From the NCBI RefSeq assembly GCF_021044565.1, contig NZ_CP087997.1, positions 2,542,001-2,606,000 on the forward strand: a stretch of 64,000 nucleotides of DNA, read 5' to 3'. This stretch comes from Subtercola endophyticus (GTDB taxonomy: Bacteria; Actinomycetota; Actinomycetes; Actinomycetales; Microbacteriaceae). This document shows, piece after piece, positions 42,501 to 49,903 of the stretch; the stretch's first letter is position 1, and each line of letters opens with the position of its first letter. The notes below the pieces were generated by a model. That model saw only the letters and a program-made list of their open reading frames with translations, was not told the DNA's origin and did not search any database. The translations under genes and the position numbers were made by a program.

Positions 42501-43291
42501 TTCTCACCAAGCTGCGCCGCCGAATCCGCCCCTTTCTGCTGCGCAGAACCAAAGAACTCGTGGCACCAGAGCTTCCGGCGAAGCAAGAACAGGTGCTCAG
42601 CATCGGCCTCGCGCCATCGCACCGCAGCCTCTACGACACCTATTTTCAGCGTGAGCGGCAGAAGCTGCTCGGCCTGATCGACGACCTCGATAGGAATCGG
42701 CTCATCGTGTTCCGTTCGCTGACGCTCCTGCGCCTGTTGAGCCTCGACGCCTCGCTGATCGACGAGAAGTACGCTGCGGTGCCCTCGGCAAAACTGGATG
42801 CCCTGCTCGAGCACCTCGACGACGTCGCCGCCGAAGGGCACCGTGCCCTTGTATTCAGCCAATTCACTTCCTTTCTGAAACGTGCTGCCGAGCGGCTCGA
42901 TGCCCAGGGCATCGAGTACGAATACCTCGATGGCTCCACCAGGCGACGCTCCGAGGTCATCGACCGGTTCAAGACCGGCCGCGCGCCCGTGTTCTTGATC
43001 AGCCTGAAAGCCGGTGGGTTCGGGCTGAACCTCACCGAGGCCGACTATGTGTTTCTGCTCGACCCTTGGTGGAACCCGGCGTCGGAGACTCAGGCCATCG
43101 ACCGCACGCATCGCATCGGCCAGAAGCAGAGCGTCAACGTCTACCGCCTCGTCTCGGCCGACACCATCGAAGAGAAGGTGATGGCTTTGAAGGAGCAGAA
43201 GGCTCAGCTGTTCGACGCGGTTCTCGACGACGATGCGACGTTCAGCTCGGCGCTCACGGCCGATGACATCCGCGGGCTGTTCGACACCTGA
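39548..43291 (+). CDS. SNF2-family DEAD/DEAH helicase with SWIM zinc finger
   Basis: A 1247-residue protein. A SWIM-type zinc motif (CSCPMRSDCKHV, about residues 79-90) is followed by a long, partly low-complexity region (about 120-290) and then the SNF2 ATPase. Walker A is ADDMGLGKTLQTLAL, Walker B LVLDEAQFVKN, motif III ITGTPIENNLMELW, and the C-terminal helicase lobe carries VFSQFTSFLKRA and LLDPWWNPASETQAIDRTHRIGQ. Bacterial SNF2/SWIM proteins are DNA translocases of largely unknown role, some tied to RNA polymerase recycling (RapA-like) or DNA metabolism. A very long antisense open frame here is a codon-bias shadow. Cytoplasmic. Confidence 0.9.
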   Translation: MSTPAFPLVDVGEISRLVGRAAFERGRVYARGREVLELNWNEQTLVLTGRVQGSAFEPYESEVILRRLGTRFIVEGAALCSCPMRSDCKHVAAVLLASNTRHLVEATPSIGVEPARQVHGSQRFDSRFQPADPARTPVRSTQPGDEFAESSLDRWNTDDSFDDTTREESGWFPPEPRLRPEAAAEALDWRSTLAALGPSNSANASGVGRASGARRTTGRTPGETTALGLQFEIREFVPRTREHWRGPLSQTAKPAASAEGGGDTGAVASGHPRRLAVRPVMKNHVGSFVKASLSWATLSHQTNRLNLDPAQAKWFAQFAALQRATRELYTGQEADWLYLDDFTSPLLWNLFDEANELGIALLGSKKSLRVRRGRHARVRLETHGGHDSALRLVPVTSLDGVDYERGATGLIGSHGVYVYELGTNPFITFTRLETPLDERVEPLFDRSSGIDVPADEVPEFFDRYFPRLQRAIDIVSADSAIPLPRISAPVLVLTARFRPKNVLQLDWEWEYGGDKRTRLPLSTDSVTNIGVSDIGVTDIDLSDIDRHDEVESQTLALVIPLIQRLIDDHSDAGIDGAINESVTEPARLVEHLVLQGFEAAVFTDKVLSELQHVAGVRVDIVGKRPAYRELSGVPELTVTTVESEKRDWFDLGIVVNMNGYRIPFAPLFKALARKQKKLLMVDKTYLALDHPVFERLRELLEEASGLDEWETGVRITRYQADLWSEFEDLAEESEQAVTWRDAVSVLSGSTAPDTLPVPAQLQATLRPYQHDGFEWLAFLFHHRLGGVLADDMGLGKTLQTLALIAHTRAAPTQPDLAHHGSAQPPADRVEGARPAAPFLVVAPTSVVSNWVNEAARFTPDLVVRSVTATQAKSASTLAELAEGADVLVTSYALFRLDAPAYRALSWSALVLDEAQFVKNHTSKLHRCAKDLDAPVKFAITGTPIENNLMELWALFDIVAPGLFPSSRKFTEDYVRPLGHGFDSEILTKLRRRIRPFLLRRTKELVAPELPAKQEQVLSIGLAPSHRSLYDTYFQRERQKLLGLIDDLDRNRLIVFRSLTLLRLLSLDASLIDEKYAAVPSAKLDALLEHLDDVAAEGHRALVFSQFTSFLKRAAERLDAQGIEYEYLDGSTRRRSEVIDRFKTGRAPVFLISLKAGGFGLNLTEADYVFLLDPWWNPASETQAIDRTHRIGQKQSVNVYRLVSADTIEEKVMALKEQKAQLFDAVLDDDATFSSALTADDIRGLFDT

Positions 43292-43301
43292 TTCGCTTGA
43301 G

Positions 43302-44660
43302 CTACAAGCCGCACGCCTCCGTGGAGAACCAGCACCCGGTGCTGCCGGGACGCGGGGCCACCACCATCACAACGTGTTGGGCGCTCGATTGACCTGCCGC
43401 GTTGGTGACGACGAGATCGAATTCGTAGGTGCCCGACGAGGCCGGAATACCCGACAACTCGCCGCTCGCCGTCATCGTGATGCCCGGTGGCCTCCCACCA
43501 GTGGCGTGGAACACCTCGGGATCGACGCCAGACGCACTGAACGTCATGTCGAAGGGCTGCCCGACCGCTGCTACGAGCTCAGGCGGGAAGGAATCTATGC
43601 GAGGTGACATGTCGACGCGGGCGATCGAACTCGTGTCACTGTTGGCGATGTACACCGCTCCGCTGTCGGATGCAGTGATGGATTCGCCGAAAGGCGTACC
43701 GCTCAGGCTGGCGACTTCTCCGACGACCATTCCGTCGGCCGAGAGCATCGACACCGCATTCGTGCCGAGATCGCTCGTGTAGATGTTGCCGAGCGCATCA
43801 CTCGTGATCGCAGCCGGATGCTCGCTCGGATGAGCCCGATTCTCGACGACGTTGGCGCCGGGCGGCAGCGCGAGATCGACTTTCGAGACGGTTTCGCGGG
43901 AGGGGCTGAGAACGTAAAGAAATCCGTGATGATCGAACGCCAAGTCGATCGGATAGAAACCGGCCGGCAGCTCGGCCCACGACGCGACGACGGTGCCTCG
44001 ACCGGCCAGATCGAACGTGATTCGCGAGACGGTGCCGTCGCCGTCATTGGCCGTATAGAGCTGACCGTCGTCGGCGAAGTGCAGCGCAACCGGCTCGGCC
44101 CCGTGCGCCAGGGGGTATGTGTCGATGAGGGCCCCCGTCGGCGAGAGGCGGCTCACGCTGTCGTCGGTTGCGGTTGCCACGAAGATGTCTCCGATAGAGC
44201 TCACCGTGACGGCGACGGGGTGCCGACCATCAAGCGCCGTGCCGAGGTTCGCCGCGAACGCGGCGTCGACGAGCCCGGTTGCCGAGTCGAGCTTGTACAC
44301 CGTGCTGAGAGTGGTGCTCGTGACGTAAAGGGCACCCCGGGCATCCTGAGCCAGGCCCTGCGGAAGCGAACCGGGAGGCAGCGTGCCGTCGAAGAGACCG
44401 TCGATTGTTCCGTCAGGCAGAATCTTCGAGACCGAATCCGTACCGCTGTCGGCCGTGAAAATGCTACCGTCTGGGGCACTGAGAATAGCGCTGGGTCGAG
44501 CTGCCGCGGGCAATGCGCCGAACCAATCGTTCACCACAGGGGCTGCCGTAGCGCCGAGCGCCCCGGCCCCGAGAACAAGCAGAACAGCGACGAGGCCCGC
44601 AACCACGAGCTTCACGCTTCTGCGCCCGGGCGCCTTCGTACATAGTCGTTTCACGGTCAT
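43302..44660 (-). CDS. Secreted beta-propeller (NHL/YncE-like) protein
   Basis: A 452-residue protein. The N-terminal signal peptide (SVKLVVAGLVAVLLVLGAGA, residues ~15-34, cleavage near ATAA) is followed by about six propeller blades with repeats such as GSIFTADSGTDSVSKILPDG, GDIFVATATDDSVSRLSPTG and GNIYTSDLGTNAVSMLSADG. The last ~90 residues are Ig-like, with GEPF.MTFSASG-type PIG-domain features (PGITMTASGELSGIPASSGT), and end near two Cys. No enzyme motif is seen; a binding or sensing role outside the cell is likely. Its 3' end is 10 bp from the convergent SNF2 gene. Confidence 0.75.
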   Translation of the reverse strand: MTVKRLCTKAPGRRSVKLVVAGLVAVLLVLGAGALGATAAPVVNDWFGALPAAARPSAILSAPDGSIFTADSGTDSVSKILPDGTIDGLFDGTLPPGSLPQGLAQDARGALYVTSTTLSTVYKLDSATGLVDAAFAANLGTALDGRHPVAVTVSSIGDIFVATATDDSVSRLSPTGALIDTYPLAHGAEPVALHFADDGQLYTANDGDGTVSRITFDLAGRGTVVASWAELPAGFYPIDLAFDHHGFLYVLSPSRETVSKVDLALPPGANVVENRAHPSEHPAAITSDALGNIYTSDLGTNAVSMLSADGMVVGEVASLSGTPFGESITASDSGAVYIANSDTSSIARVDMSPRIDSFPPELVAAVGQPFDMTFSASGVDPEVFHATGGRPPGITMTASGELSGIPASSGTYEFDLVVTNAAGQSSAQHVVMVVAPRPGSTGCWFSTEACGL

Positions 44661-44749
44661 CCTTTCACCGGCTGCGGTGAACCCGGATGGCTCGACCGCA
44701 CGATGTGAGGATATATCAGCTCACGGCTAGGCTTGCGCCCCTTCGACGA

Positions 44750-44799
44750 CCTGTGGATAACTGGTGACGTGCGAGCTGACAAACCCAGTTATCCACAGG
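44750..44799. repeat. Perfect 15-bp inverted repeat containing two DnaA-box 9-mers
   Basis: Arms CCTGTGGATAACTGG (44750-44764) and CCAGTTATCCACAGG (44785-44799) with a 20-nt spacer, the right arm ending 1 nt before the transposase ATG. Each arm contains the consensus DnaA box: TGTGGATAA at 44752-44760 and TTATCCACA at 44789-44797. It may be an operator for the transposase, a DnaA-binding site or an element end. The transposase leader is almost wholly this palindrome. Confidence 0.85.
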
Positions 44800-44800
44800 C

Positions 44801-45823
44801 ATGACCAACAAGCAAGAGTTCAGCATCCCGAAGCCGGCCGCGTCTCTCCACACCGAGGCCGACGCATACCTCCTGCTTGAGAATCTGCGCTGGGGAGGCG
44901 AGCCGGAATCGTGCCCGAAGTGCGGCGCTCACGGTCGCTGTTACTACCTGAACCCGGCGAACGATTCGAGCCGCAAAACCCGTACAGGTTCCGTTTCGGA
45001 GCGCCGCGTGTGGAAATGCAGACATTGCAAGAAACAGTTCTCGGTTCTTACGGACACGATTTTTCATGGCAGGAAAATCACCATCCGGACATGGCTGCTT
45101 GTCCTCTTCGAAATGTGCTCATCCAAGAACTCGGTTGCCGCACGCGAGATCGCCCGAAAGTATGAGATCACGAACGAGAGCGCGCGGCACATGGTGCACC
45201 GCATCCGTGAGGCGATGAAGCGGGAGCCAGTCGCGTCGCTGTTCGAGGGCAGCGTTGTGGCCGACAAAACGTTTATCGGCGGCAACCCGGCGAACCGTCA
45301 CCGCAACGATCCGCGCGAACTGCCACGCAAGTCCGGCACCACGGACAAGCCGCCGGTATTTGCTCTGGTGCACTTCGAAACCCGTGAAGTTCGCTCAATG
45401 GTCGTCAACGACGTCACCGGCTAAACCCTGGTCAACAAGATCAAAGAGAACGCGGAGTTGGCGGAGACATACCTGCAGACCGACAGCGCTAAGGCGTACC
45501 TGACGACCGCGCCGCACGTCGCCAGTCACGTGTTCGTCAACCACGCCGCCGGTATCTGGAAGCTCAAGGGTGGCGCTTCCACCAACTTGCTGGAACGGTT
45601 CTTCTCGCAACTCAAGCGTTCGCTCGACGGTACACACCCCAGCGTCTCCACGGAGCACCTTAAGCGTTATCTGGCACAGTTCGACTGGCTCTACTCGAGC
45701 AGCAAGAGCACTGATTCTGAGCGGATGAAGATGCTCCTCGGCCAAGTGCAAGGTCGGCGGCTGACGTACAAGCCAATGGTAGCCGGAGCCGGAGGGCTGT
45801 TAATTCTTATAAATCTGACGTAA
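44801..45823 (+). pseudogene. IS1595-family (ISXO2-like) transposase with an in-frame stop
   Basis: Two open segments in one frame, 44801-45424 and 45425-45823, separated only by the TAA at 45422-45424. The first has a zinc ribbon (CPKCGAHGR, then WKCRHCKKQFSVLTDTIFH) and the first catalytic Asp in VVADKTFIGGNP; the second has TDSAKAYLTTAPHVASH and NLLERFFSQLKRSLDG, so zinc ribbon plus DDE-type catalytic core are present. A single base change would restore a ~340-residue protein, and stop read-through cannot be excluded. I cannot define terminal inverted repeats; the only obvious one is the palindrome just upstream. Codon use differs from the core genome. Confidence 0.85.
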
Positions 45824-45828
45824 TATGT

Positions 45829-45895
45829 GGACCGGACGGGGATTGGACCCGCTAGGGGAGCCTCCAACAGCAACCTGGCAACCATGCCCCGGCCC
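45829..45895 (-). other. tRNA-like fragment (acceptor and T-arm)
   Basis: On the minus strand a 7-bp acceptor-like stem (GGGCCGG/CCGGTCC, one G-T pair) encloses a 5-bp arm with the 7-nt loop TCCAATC, very close to a T-loop but with C in place of the invariant T55. The middle can be forced into a short D-like arm and a weak anticodon-like arm, but nucleotides 8-9 are missing and the total is 68 nt, so it is not an intact tRNA. It begins 5 nt after the transposase stop and may be a decayed tRNA 3' end or attachment-site remnant. Confidence 0.3.
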
Positions 45896-45901
45896 TAACA
45901 A

Positions 45902-45942
45902 AGACCGATCCGACAAGGTGACAGCCTTAGCCGAACCGGTCT
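45902..45942. terminator. Hairpin with T-rich flank on the minus strand
   Basis: AGACCG (45902-45907) pairs with CGGTCT (45937-45942), with an inner AAGG/CCTT stem. On the minus strand the stem is followed by TTTGTT, so it could terminate the DUF5343 transcript. Confidence 0.4.
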
Positions 45943-45950
45943 CGTGTATT

Positions 45951-45990
45951 GCCCCCGCCGTTCTCCTGTCAGAGTGCTGGCGGCGGGGGC
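45951..45990. terminator. 10-bp GC hairpin downstream of the DUF5343 gene
   Basis: GCCCCCGCCG (45951-45960) is exactly complementary to CGGCGGGGGC (45981-45990) across a 20-nt loop, 11 bp beyond the DUF5343 stop. Very stable but without a T tract. Confidence 0.5.
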
Positions 45991-46001
45991 TTACGCCCTC
46001 C

Positions 46002-46763
46002 TCATAATCCACCCGACTCTGTAGTGGATTCGGCGGCGGCACCGGATCGGTAACCCCGCAGCTTTTTAATGATGTCGAGCACAAAAGATTCGTCTTCGTC
46101 GCTTACGGCGAAAAGATCGACGTCGTAGGTGACGGTGACTGTGCCGCCGGAATTCAGAATCACGGTCTGGGAGTGTCCAGCCGCACCGGAGTTACCGGTC
46201 CCGTTCGACTGCTGCTGGTCAGCCGTACCTGCACCCGGCGGCGGTGGCGGCTTGCGTCGCCCCGAATTCTTTTTTGGTTTGGAGCTACCGGGTGAACCCG
46301 AACCCGAGCGCGTCGAGGGGAAATGCACACTGAGTTCCAGACCTGAGCCACGAGCAGCGTGGAGGAAAAAGGTAATCGCCTTGCGCCGGGTGTCAGCCGA
46401 GGCAATCGACGGGTAATCAGAATTGAAGACTTCCGTAAGAGCGGCAGATGTTCCACTCTGGTCAGATACGCGCATCGGACCGCTGTAACACTCCCGAATC
46501 ATCTCCCCAAACAGGGTGCGGCGCTGCTCCGCGTCGGTCGCCGTGAGGTTGGTTAGCGCGGTCTGCACATTACCTTCGCTGTCAGTAAACCCGAACGACG
46601 TCAGTGCCATGGTGAGGTTGGCTTGGTCTGTGCCCGACTTGCTGCTCATGAGCGAGCGGTCGATGCGCGGCGGCAACGGCTTAGCCGCCAGCTCCTCGAT
46701 GAAGTTCCAGAACGTCTGAAACGACATGTAAGGAGGCCGAAAGCCGGACGCTTCGGTATCCAT
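46002..46763 (-). CDS. DUF5343 domain protein
   Basis: A 253-residue soluble protein. The first ~150 residues (RPPYMSFQTFWNFIEELAAK, then SLMSSKSGTDQANLTMALTS, and ATDAEQRRTLFGEMI) follow the pattern of DUF5343, a helical domain scattered in bacterial accessory regions. A Gly/Pro/Lys-rich linker (about 170-200) leads to a short C-terminal segment with VTVTYDVDLFAVSDEDESFV. The frame is open for 58 codons upstream to a TTG, but the ATG at 46763 begins the family match. GC and codon use are lower than in the flanking core genes. Function unknown. It sits between an IS pseudogene and three tiny genes, as in a small island. Confidence 0.7.
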   Translation of the reverse strand: MDTEASGFRPPYMSFQTFWNFIEELAAKPLPPRIDRSLMSSKSGTDQANLTMALTSFGFTDSEGNVQTALTNLTATDAEQRRTLFGEMIRECYSGPMRVSDQSGTSAALTEVFNSDYPSIASADTRRKAITFFLHAARGSGLELSVHFPSTRSGSGSPGSSKPKKNSGRRKPPPPPGAGTADQQQSNGTGNSGAAGHSQTVILNSGGTVTVTYDVDLFAVSDEDESFVLDIIKKLRGYRSGAAAESTTESGGL

Positions 46764-46886
46764 CTGTATCTCCCTTATGGCAGACCATCCGCCGCGTTCA
46801 ATAAGACTGCCATAAGAGATCTTCGTTAAGCAATCTTCCAGAAGATATTTCTTCACAAAGGCTTTGGCAGACGCCAGGCTGGACGT

Positions 46887-47099
46887 ATGGCAATTAACCG
46901 AGGAGATCAAGTAGAAGTAACAACGGCCACTGGCCAACGCATCATAGTGCGGGCACTTGGGTCACCCGAGCCAGGCCATTCCTTCGAGGTTCTGTGGGTC
47001 GCGACCGAGGACGAATGGGAACGCGCAGAAGGCGCAGACGAACGCGCGGACGGCATTCCGTGGCCTACAGACGCTGTTCGTGAACTGGCATCGCTATGA
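46887..47099 (+). CDS. Hypothetical 70-residue protein
   Basis: A small acidic protein (MAINRGDQVEVTTATGQRII at the start) with a possible SH3-like strand pattern in the first 40 residues (VEVTTATGQ, VRALGSPEPGHSFEVLWVA), followed by an Asp/Glu/Arg/Ala-rich middle. The ATGA overlap with the next tiny gene supports that both are translated. It is divergent from the DUF5343 gene, 123 bp away, and lies in the same lower-GC island. I do not recognise a family. Confidence 0.6.
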   Translation: MAINRGDQVEVTTATGQRIIVRALGSPEPGHSFEVLWVATEDEWERAEGADERADGIPWPTDAVRELASL

Positions 47100-47254
47100 G
47101 CGAAAAGGCTGATGTACCAAACGCAGAGGTCGACCCCGAGGCATTTCTAGCTGCTCTGCTACAAATCAGCCCCGAGGACGCTAAAGCAGTCCGCGACGAC
47201 GCGACCGAGAAGGCCGGTAAGGATGCGAGCGGTAAGCGTGACGCTCAGCAGTGA
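47096..47254 (+). CDS. Hypothetical 52-residue acidic protein
   Basis: An open frame of 53 codons starting in an ATGA overlap with the 70-residue gene upstream. The protein starts MSEKADVPNAEVDPEAFLAA and has a helical, Ala/Asp/Glu/Lys-rich composition with SPEDAKAVRDDATEKAGKDA. It is too short for domain recognition. The coupled start is the main evidence that it is real; a small accessory or regulatory partner of the preceding protein is possible. Confidence 0.45.
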   Translation: MSEKADVPNAEVDPEAFLAALLQISPEDAKAVRDDATEKAGKDASGKRDAQQ

Positions 47255-47505
47255 ATGACCATATATCCGGGATGGCAGAGTATTACAAGCTGATCCCCGG
47301 TCTCGATCACGTGGAATCCACGCTGCATGGCTTCATCGATCAGATCTTCCATCGACCCATATTGGTGCACTGATTGAATCGACCTCCGCACAACTCCACC
47401 GGTTCTCGCTTGGTATGAATTGAAGATGTCTGTGGTCCACGTCACGGTCTGAGCGTAGCGAAAAAGCGAGTTTCCGCCAACGGATTTGGGTTTGTCAACC
47501 CGCAC
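47245..47505 (-). CDS. Hypothetical 86-residue protein
   Basis: A small protein from a GTG at 47505 (VRVDKPKSVGGNSLFRYAQT) ending in VIETGDQLVILCHPGYMVIHC. Lower-GC codon use fits the island rather than the adjacent lpdA gene, and the amino-acid composition is balanced, unlike the shadow frames around it. It overlaps the 52-residue gene by 10 bp tail to tail. The open frame continues upstream without a stop, but that stretch is antisense to lpdA. No family recognised; the start codon is uncertain. Confidence 0.4.
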   Translation of the reverse strand: MRVDKPKSVGGNSLFRYAQTVTWTTDIFNSYQARTGGVVRRSIQSVHQYGSMEDLIDEAMQRGFHVIETGDQLVILCHPGYMVIHC

Positions 47506-47536
47506 TTCACCGGATAACTCGGCGTACGGCCGAATG

Positions 47537-48973
47537 TCAGAGAACGATGTGCATGGCCCGCGCCGCGTCGGTGATCGACCCAGTGAGCGAGGGATACACC
47601 GAGAAGGCACGAGAGAGCTGATCGACGGTGAGGCGATGCTCGACGGCCAGCGCGATAGAGAAGATGAGCTCAGACGCTTTCGGCGCCACGACGACCCCAC
47701 CGATGACGGTGCCAGACCCCGTGCGGGCGAACAGTTTGACGAAGCCGTCTTTGACGCCCATCATCTTTGCGCGCGGATTCTCTGAGAGCGGCAGCTTGTA
47801 GATATCGCCCTGTGCGATGCCCTCTTCGATCTGGCGTTGGGTCCAGCCGACGGTTGCGATCTCGGGCTGAGTGAAGATGTTCGACGCCACGTTGCGAATC
47901 TCGGTGGGGTTCACCGCGTCTCCCATCGCGTGGAAGACGGCGGTACGGCCCTGCATCGACGCGACGGAGGCGAGTGGAAGAAAGGTGGTGCAGTCGCCCG
48001 CGGCATAAATGCTCGGTACGCTCGTTCGAGCGACCCGGTTGACGCGAATGTGACCGGATTCGGTGAGCTGAACGCCGGCCTCTTCGAGCCCGATGCCTGC
48101 GGTGTTCGGGATGGCGCCGACGGCCATGAGACAGTGCGTTCCCTCGACGATGCGCCCGTCGGAGAGCGTTGCGATCACGCCGTTCTCGGTGCGCACGACC
48201 GAATCCGCGCGCGATTTCGACAGAACCGTCATGCCGTTGCGCCGAAAGACGTTCTCGATGACCGCAGCGGCGTCAGCATCTTCTCCCGGAAGAACCTGAT
48301 CTCGGCTCGAGATGAGGGTGACCTTCGAGCCGAGGGCGGTATATGCGGAGGCGAACTCGGCACCGGTGACACCGGAGCCGACGACGATGAGATGCTCAGG
48401 GATCGCCTCGAGTGAGTACAGCTGGGTCCACGTGAAGATACGCTCACCGTCTGGCATGGCGCTCGTGAGAAGCCGCGGGCTGGCCCCGACCGAGACGACG
48501 ATAGTGTCGCCTTCGATTCGGTCGAAATCGACACCGTTCGGGCCCTGGCCTGTTGAGACGATGACGGCGTCACGACCATCCAGTCGCCCCTCGCCCTGCA
48601 CGATTCGAACGCCCGAACGGATGAGCGTGGATTTCATGTCTTCGGACTGCTGACGTGCAAGACCGAGCAGCCTCTTATTGACGGCGGCGATGTTGACCGC
48701 CACGTCGGGCCGAACCGGGCGGCCGGATTCGGTGCGACTGAAGAACTGCACCCCGAGATCGGCGGCCTCGCCGATGGCGTTCGCCGCCTCGGCCGTGGCG
48801 ATGAGCGTCTTCGACGGAACGACGTCGGTCAGTACGGCCGCCCCACCGACCCCGACACGCTCGACGAGAGTGACATCGGCGCCGAGTTGAGCCCCCGCGA
48901 TGGCCGCTTCGTACCCCCCGGGGCCGCCACCCAGAATGGTGATTCTCTGCTTACGCTCGAATTCATAGGCCAT
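47537..48973 (-). CDS. lpdA: LpdA-like NAD(P)H quinone reductase/flavoprotein
   Basis: A 478-residue FAD-dependent protein of the dihydrolipoamide dehydrogenase-like family. FAD motif ILGGGPGGYEAAIAGAQLGA, NAD(P) motif VVGSGVTGAEFASAYTALG, and a C-terminal dimerisation region with VYPSLTGSITDAAR. The redox-active CxxxxC of true lipoamide dehydrogenases is missing: the site reads GGAAVLTDVVPSKTLI. This is the LpdA (Rv3303c-like) variant, thought to act as a quinone reductase. The ATG at 48973 is preferred to one three codons upstream because of the GGGGAAG site spacing. It is divergent from the PNP gene. Confidence 0.85.
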   Translation of the reverse strand: MAYEFERKQRITILGGGPGGYEAAIAGAQLGADVTLVERVGVGGAAVLTDVVPSKTLIATAEAANAIGEAADLGVQFFSRTESGRPVRPDVAVNIAAVNKRLLGLARQQSEDMKSTLIRSGVRIVQGEGRLDGRDAVIVSTGQGPNGVDFDRIEGDTIVVSVGASPRLLTSAMPDGERIFTWTQLYSLEAIPEHLIVVGSGVTGAEFASAYTALGSKVTLISSRDQVLPGEDADAAAVIENVFRRNGMTVLSKSRADSVVRTENGVIATLSDGRIVEGTHCLMAVGAIPNTAGIGLEEAGVQLTESGHIRVNRVARTSVPSIYAAGDCTTFLPLASVASMQGRTAVFHAMGDAVNPTEIRNVASNIFTQPEIATVGWTQRQIEEGIAQGDIYKLPLSENPRAKMMGVKDGFVKLFARTGSGTVIGGVVVAPKASELIFSIALAVEHRLTVDQLSRAFSVYPSLTGSITDAARAMHIVL

Positions 48974-49069
48974 GCCGACCATTCTTCCCCAGGCCGCACT
49001 GTGCGGCCAAACTGCACAGGTTCGCAATTTCGCCGATTCCGACCGGGCATCGGTAACTAAAGTGGTGGG

Positions 49070-49903
49070 ATGTCATCAGAAGTCAGCAACCCACTCGATC
49101 AACCAGACCTCTCTCCGTTCGAAATCGCGCGTGAAGCCGCGGGGCAGATCGCCGAGAAGACGGGCATCGACAAGCACGACATCGCCCTCACTCTCGGCAG
49201 CGGCTGGGCGAAGGCGGCCGATCTCATCGGCGAGACCATCGCCACCATTCCGGCCACCGAGATCGTCGGATTCAGTGCTCCCGCGGTCGTCGGTCACGTG
49301 GGTTCGCTGCGCTCGGTTCGGCTTCCGAACGGCAAGCACGCCCTGGTGATCGGTGCACGCACGCACTACTACGAGAACCACGGGGTACGGCGCGTCGTGC
49401 ACAGCGTGCGCACTGCCGCGGCGGCCGGCGCGTCTGTGATGATCCTGACCAACGGTGCGGGCGGAATCCGCGAGACGTGGACGCCGGGCCAGCCCGTGCT
49501 GATCAGCGACCACATCAACCTCACCGCGAACTCACCCCTCGAAGGTGCGACGTTCATCGACCTCACCGATCTGTACTCACGGCGTCTGCGTGACCTCGCC
49601 CGAGAAGTGGATGCCTCACTCGACGAAGGCGTCTACGTACAGTTTCGCGGGCCGCACTACGAGACCCCGGCCGAGGTACAGATGGCGAAGACCATCGGCG
49701 GGCACATCGTCGGCATGTCGACGGCTCTCGAGGCGATCGCCGCACGCGAAGCGGGAATGGAGGTGCTCGGCATGTCGCTGATCACCAACCTCGCCGCCGG
49801 AATCTCGCCGACACCGCTGTCGCACGCCGAGGTCATCGAGGCCGGCAGATCGGCCGAGCCGGTGATCAGCGCGCTGCTCGCCCGCATCGTGGCGGCCCTG
49901 TGA
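49070..49903 (+). CDS. punA: Purine nucleoside phosphorylase (trimeric type)
   Basis: A 277-residue enzyme splitting inosine, guanosine and related nucleosides with phosphate into base plus ribose 1-phosphate. Landmarks are LTLGSGWAKAADLIG, HYYENHGVRRVVHSV, LTNGAGGIRETW, FRGPHYETPAEVQMAK and GMSTALEAIAAREAGMEVLG, all of the trimeric (PNP family 2) type. The next gene starts in a GTGA overlap, so the ribose 1-phosphate can pass to the coupled phosphosugar mutase. GGTGGG lies before the ATG. In M. tuberculosis the equivalent is annotated deoD. Confidence 0.93.
   Translation: MSSEVSNPLDQPDLSPFEIAREAAGQIAEKTGIDKHDIALTLGSGWAKAADLIGETIATIPATEIVGFSAPAVVGHVGSLRSVRLPNGKHALVIGARTHYYENHGVRRVVHSVRTAAAAGASVMILTNGAGGIRETWTPGQPVLISDHINLTANSPLEGATFIDLTDLYSRRLRDLAREVDASLDEGVYVQFRGPHYETPAEVQMAKTIGGHIVGMSTALEAIAAREAGMEVLGMSLITNLAAGISPTPLSHAEVIEAGRSAEPVISALLARIVAAL

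Noticed and set aside
39146-43111. A 1321-codon open frame antisense to the SNF2 helicase gene
   Set aside because: It lies in the codon-position shadow of a gene with clear helicase motifs, has an Arg/Gly/Val-rich composition without domains, and starts inside the upstream accA gene. Typical of high-GC genomes.
45829-45895. A functional tRNA gene
   Set aside because: Acceptor and T-arm look right but positions 8-9 are missing, the D and anticodon arms are weak, the invariant T55 is changed and the length is only 68 nt.
47537-48973. Calling the flavoprotein dihydrolipoamide dehydrogenase
   Set aside because: The redox-active cysteine pair is replaced (GGAAVLTDVVPSK), so lipoamide chemistry is unlikely.
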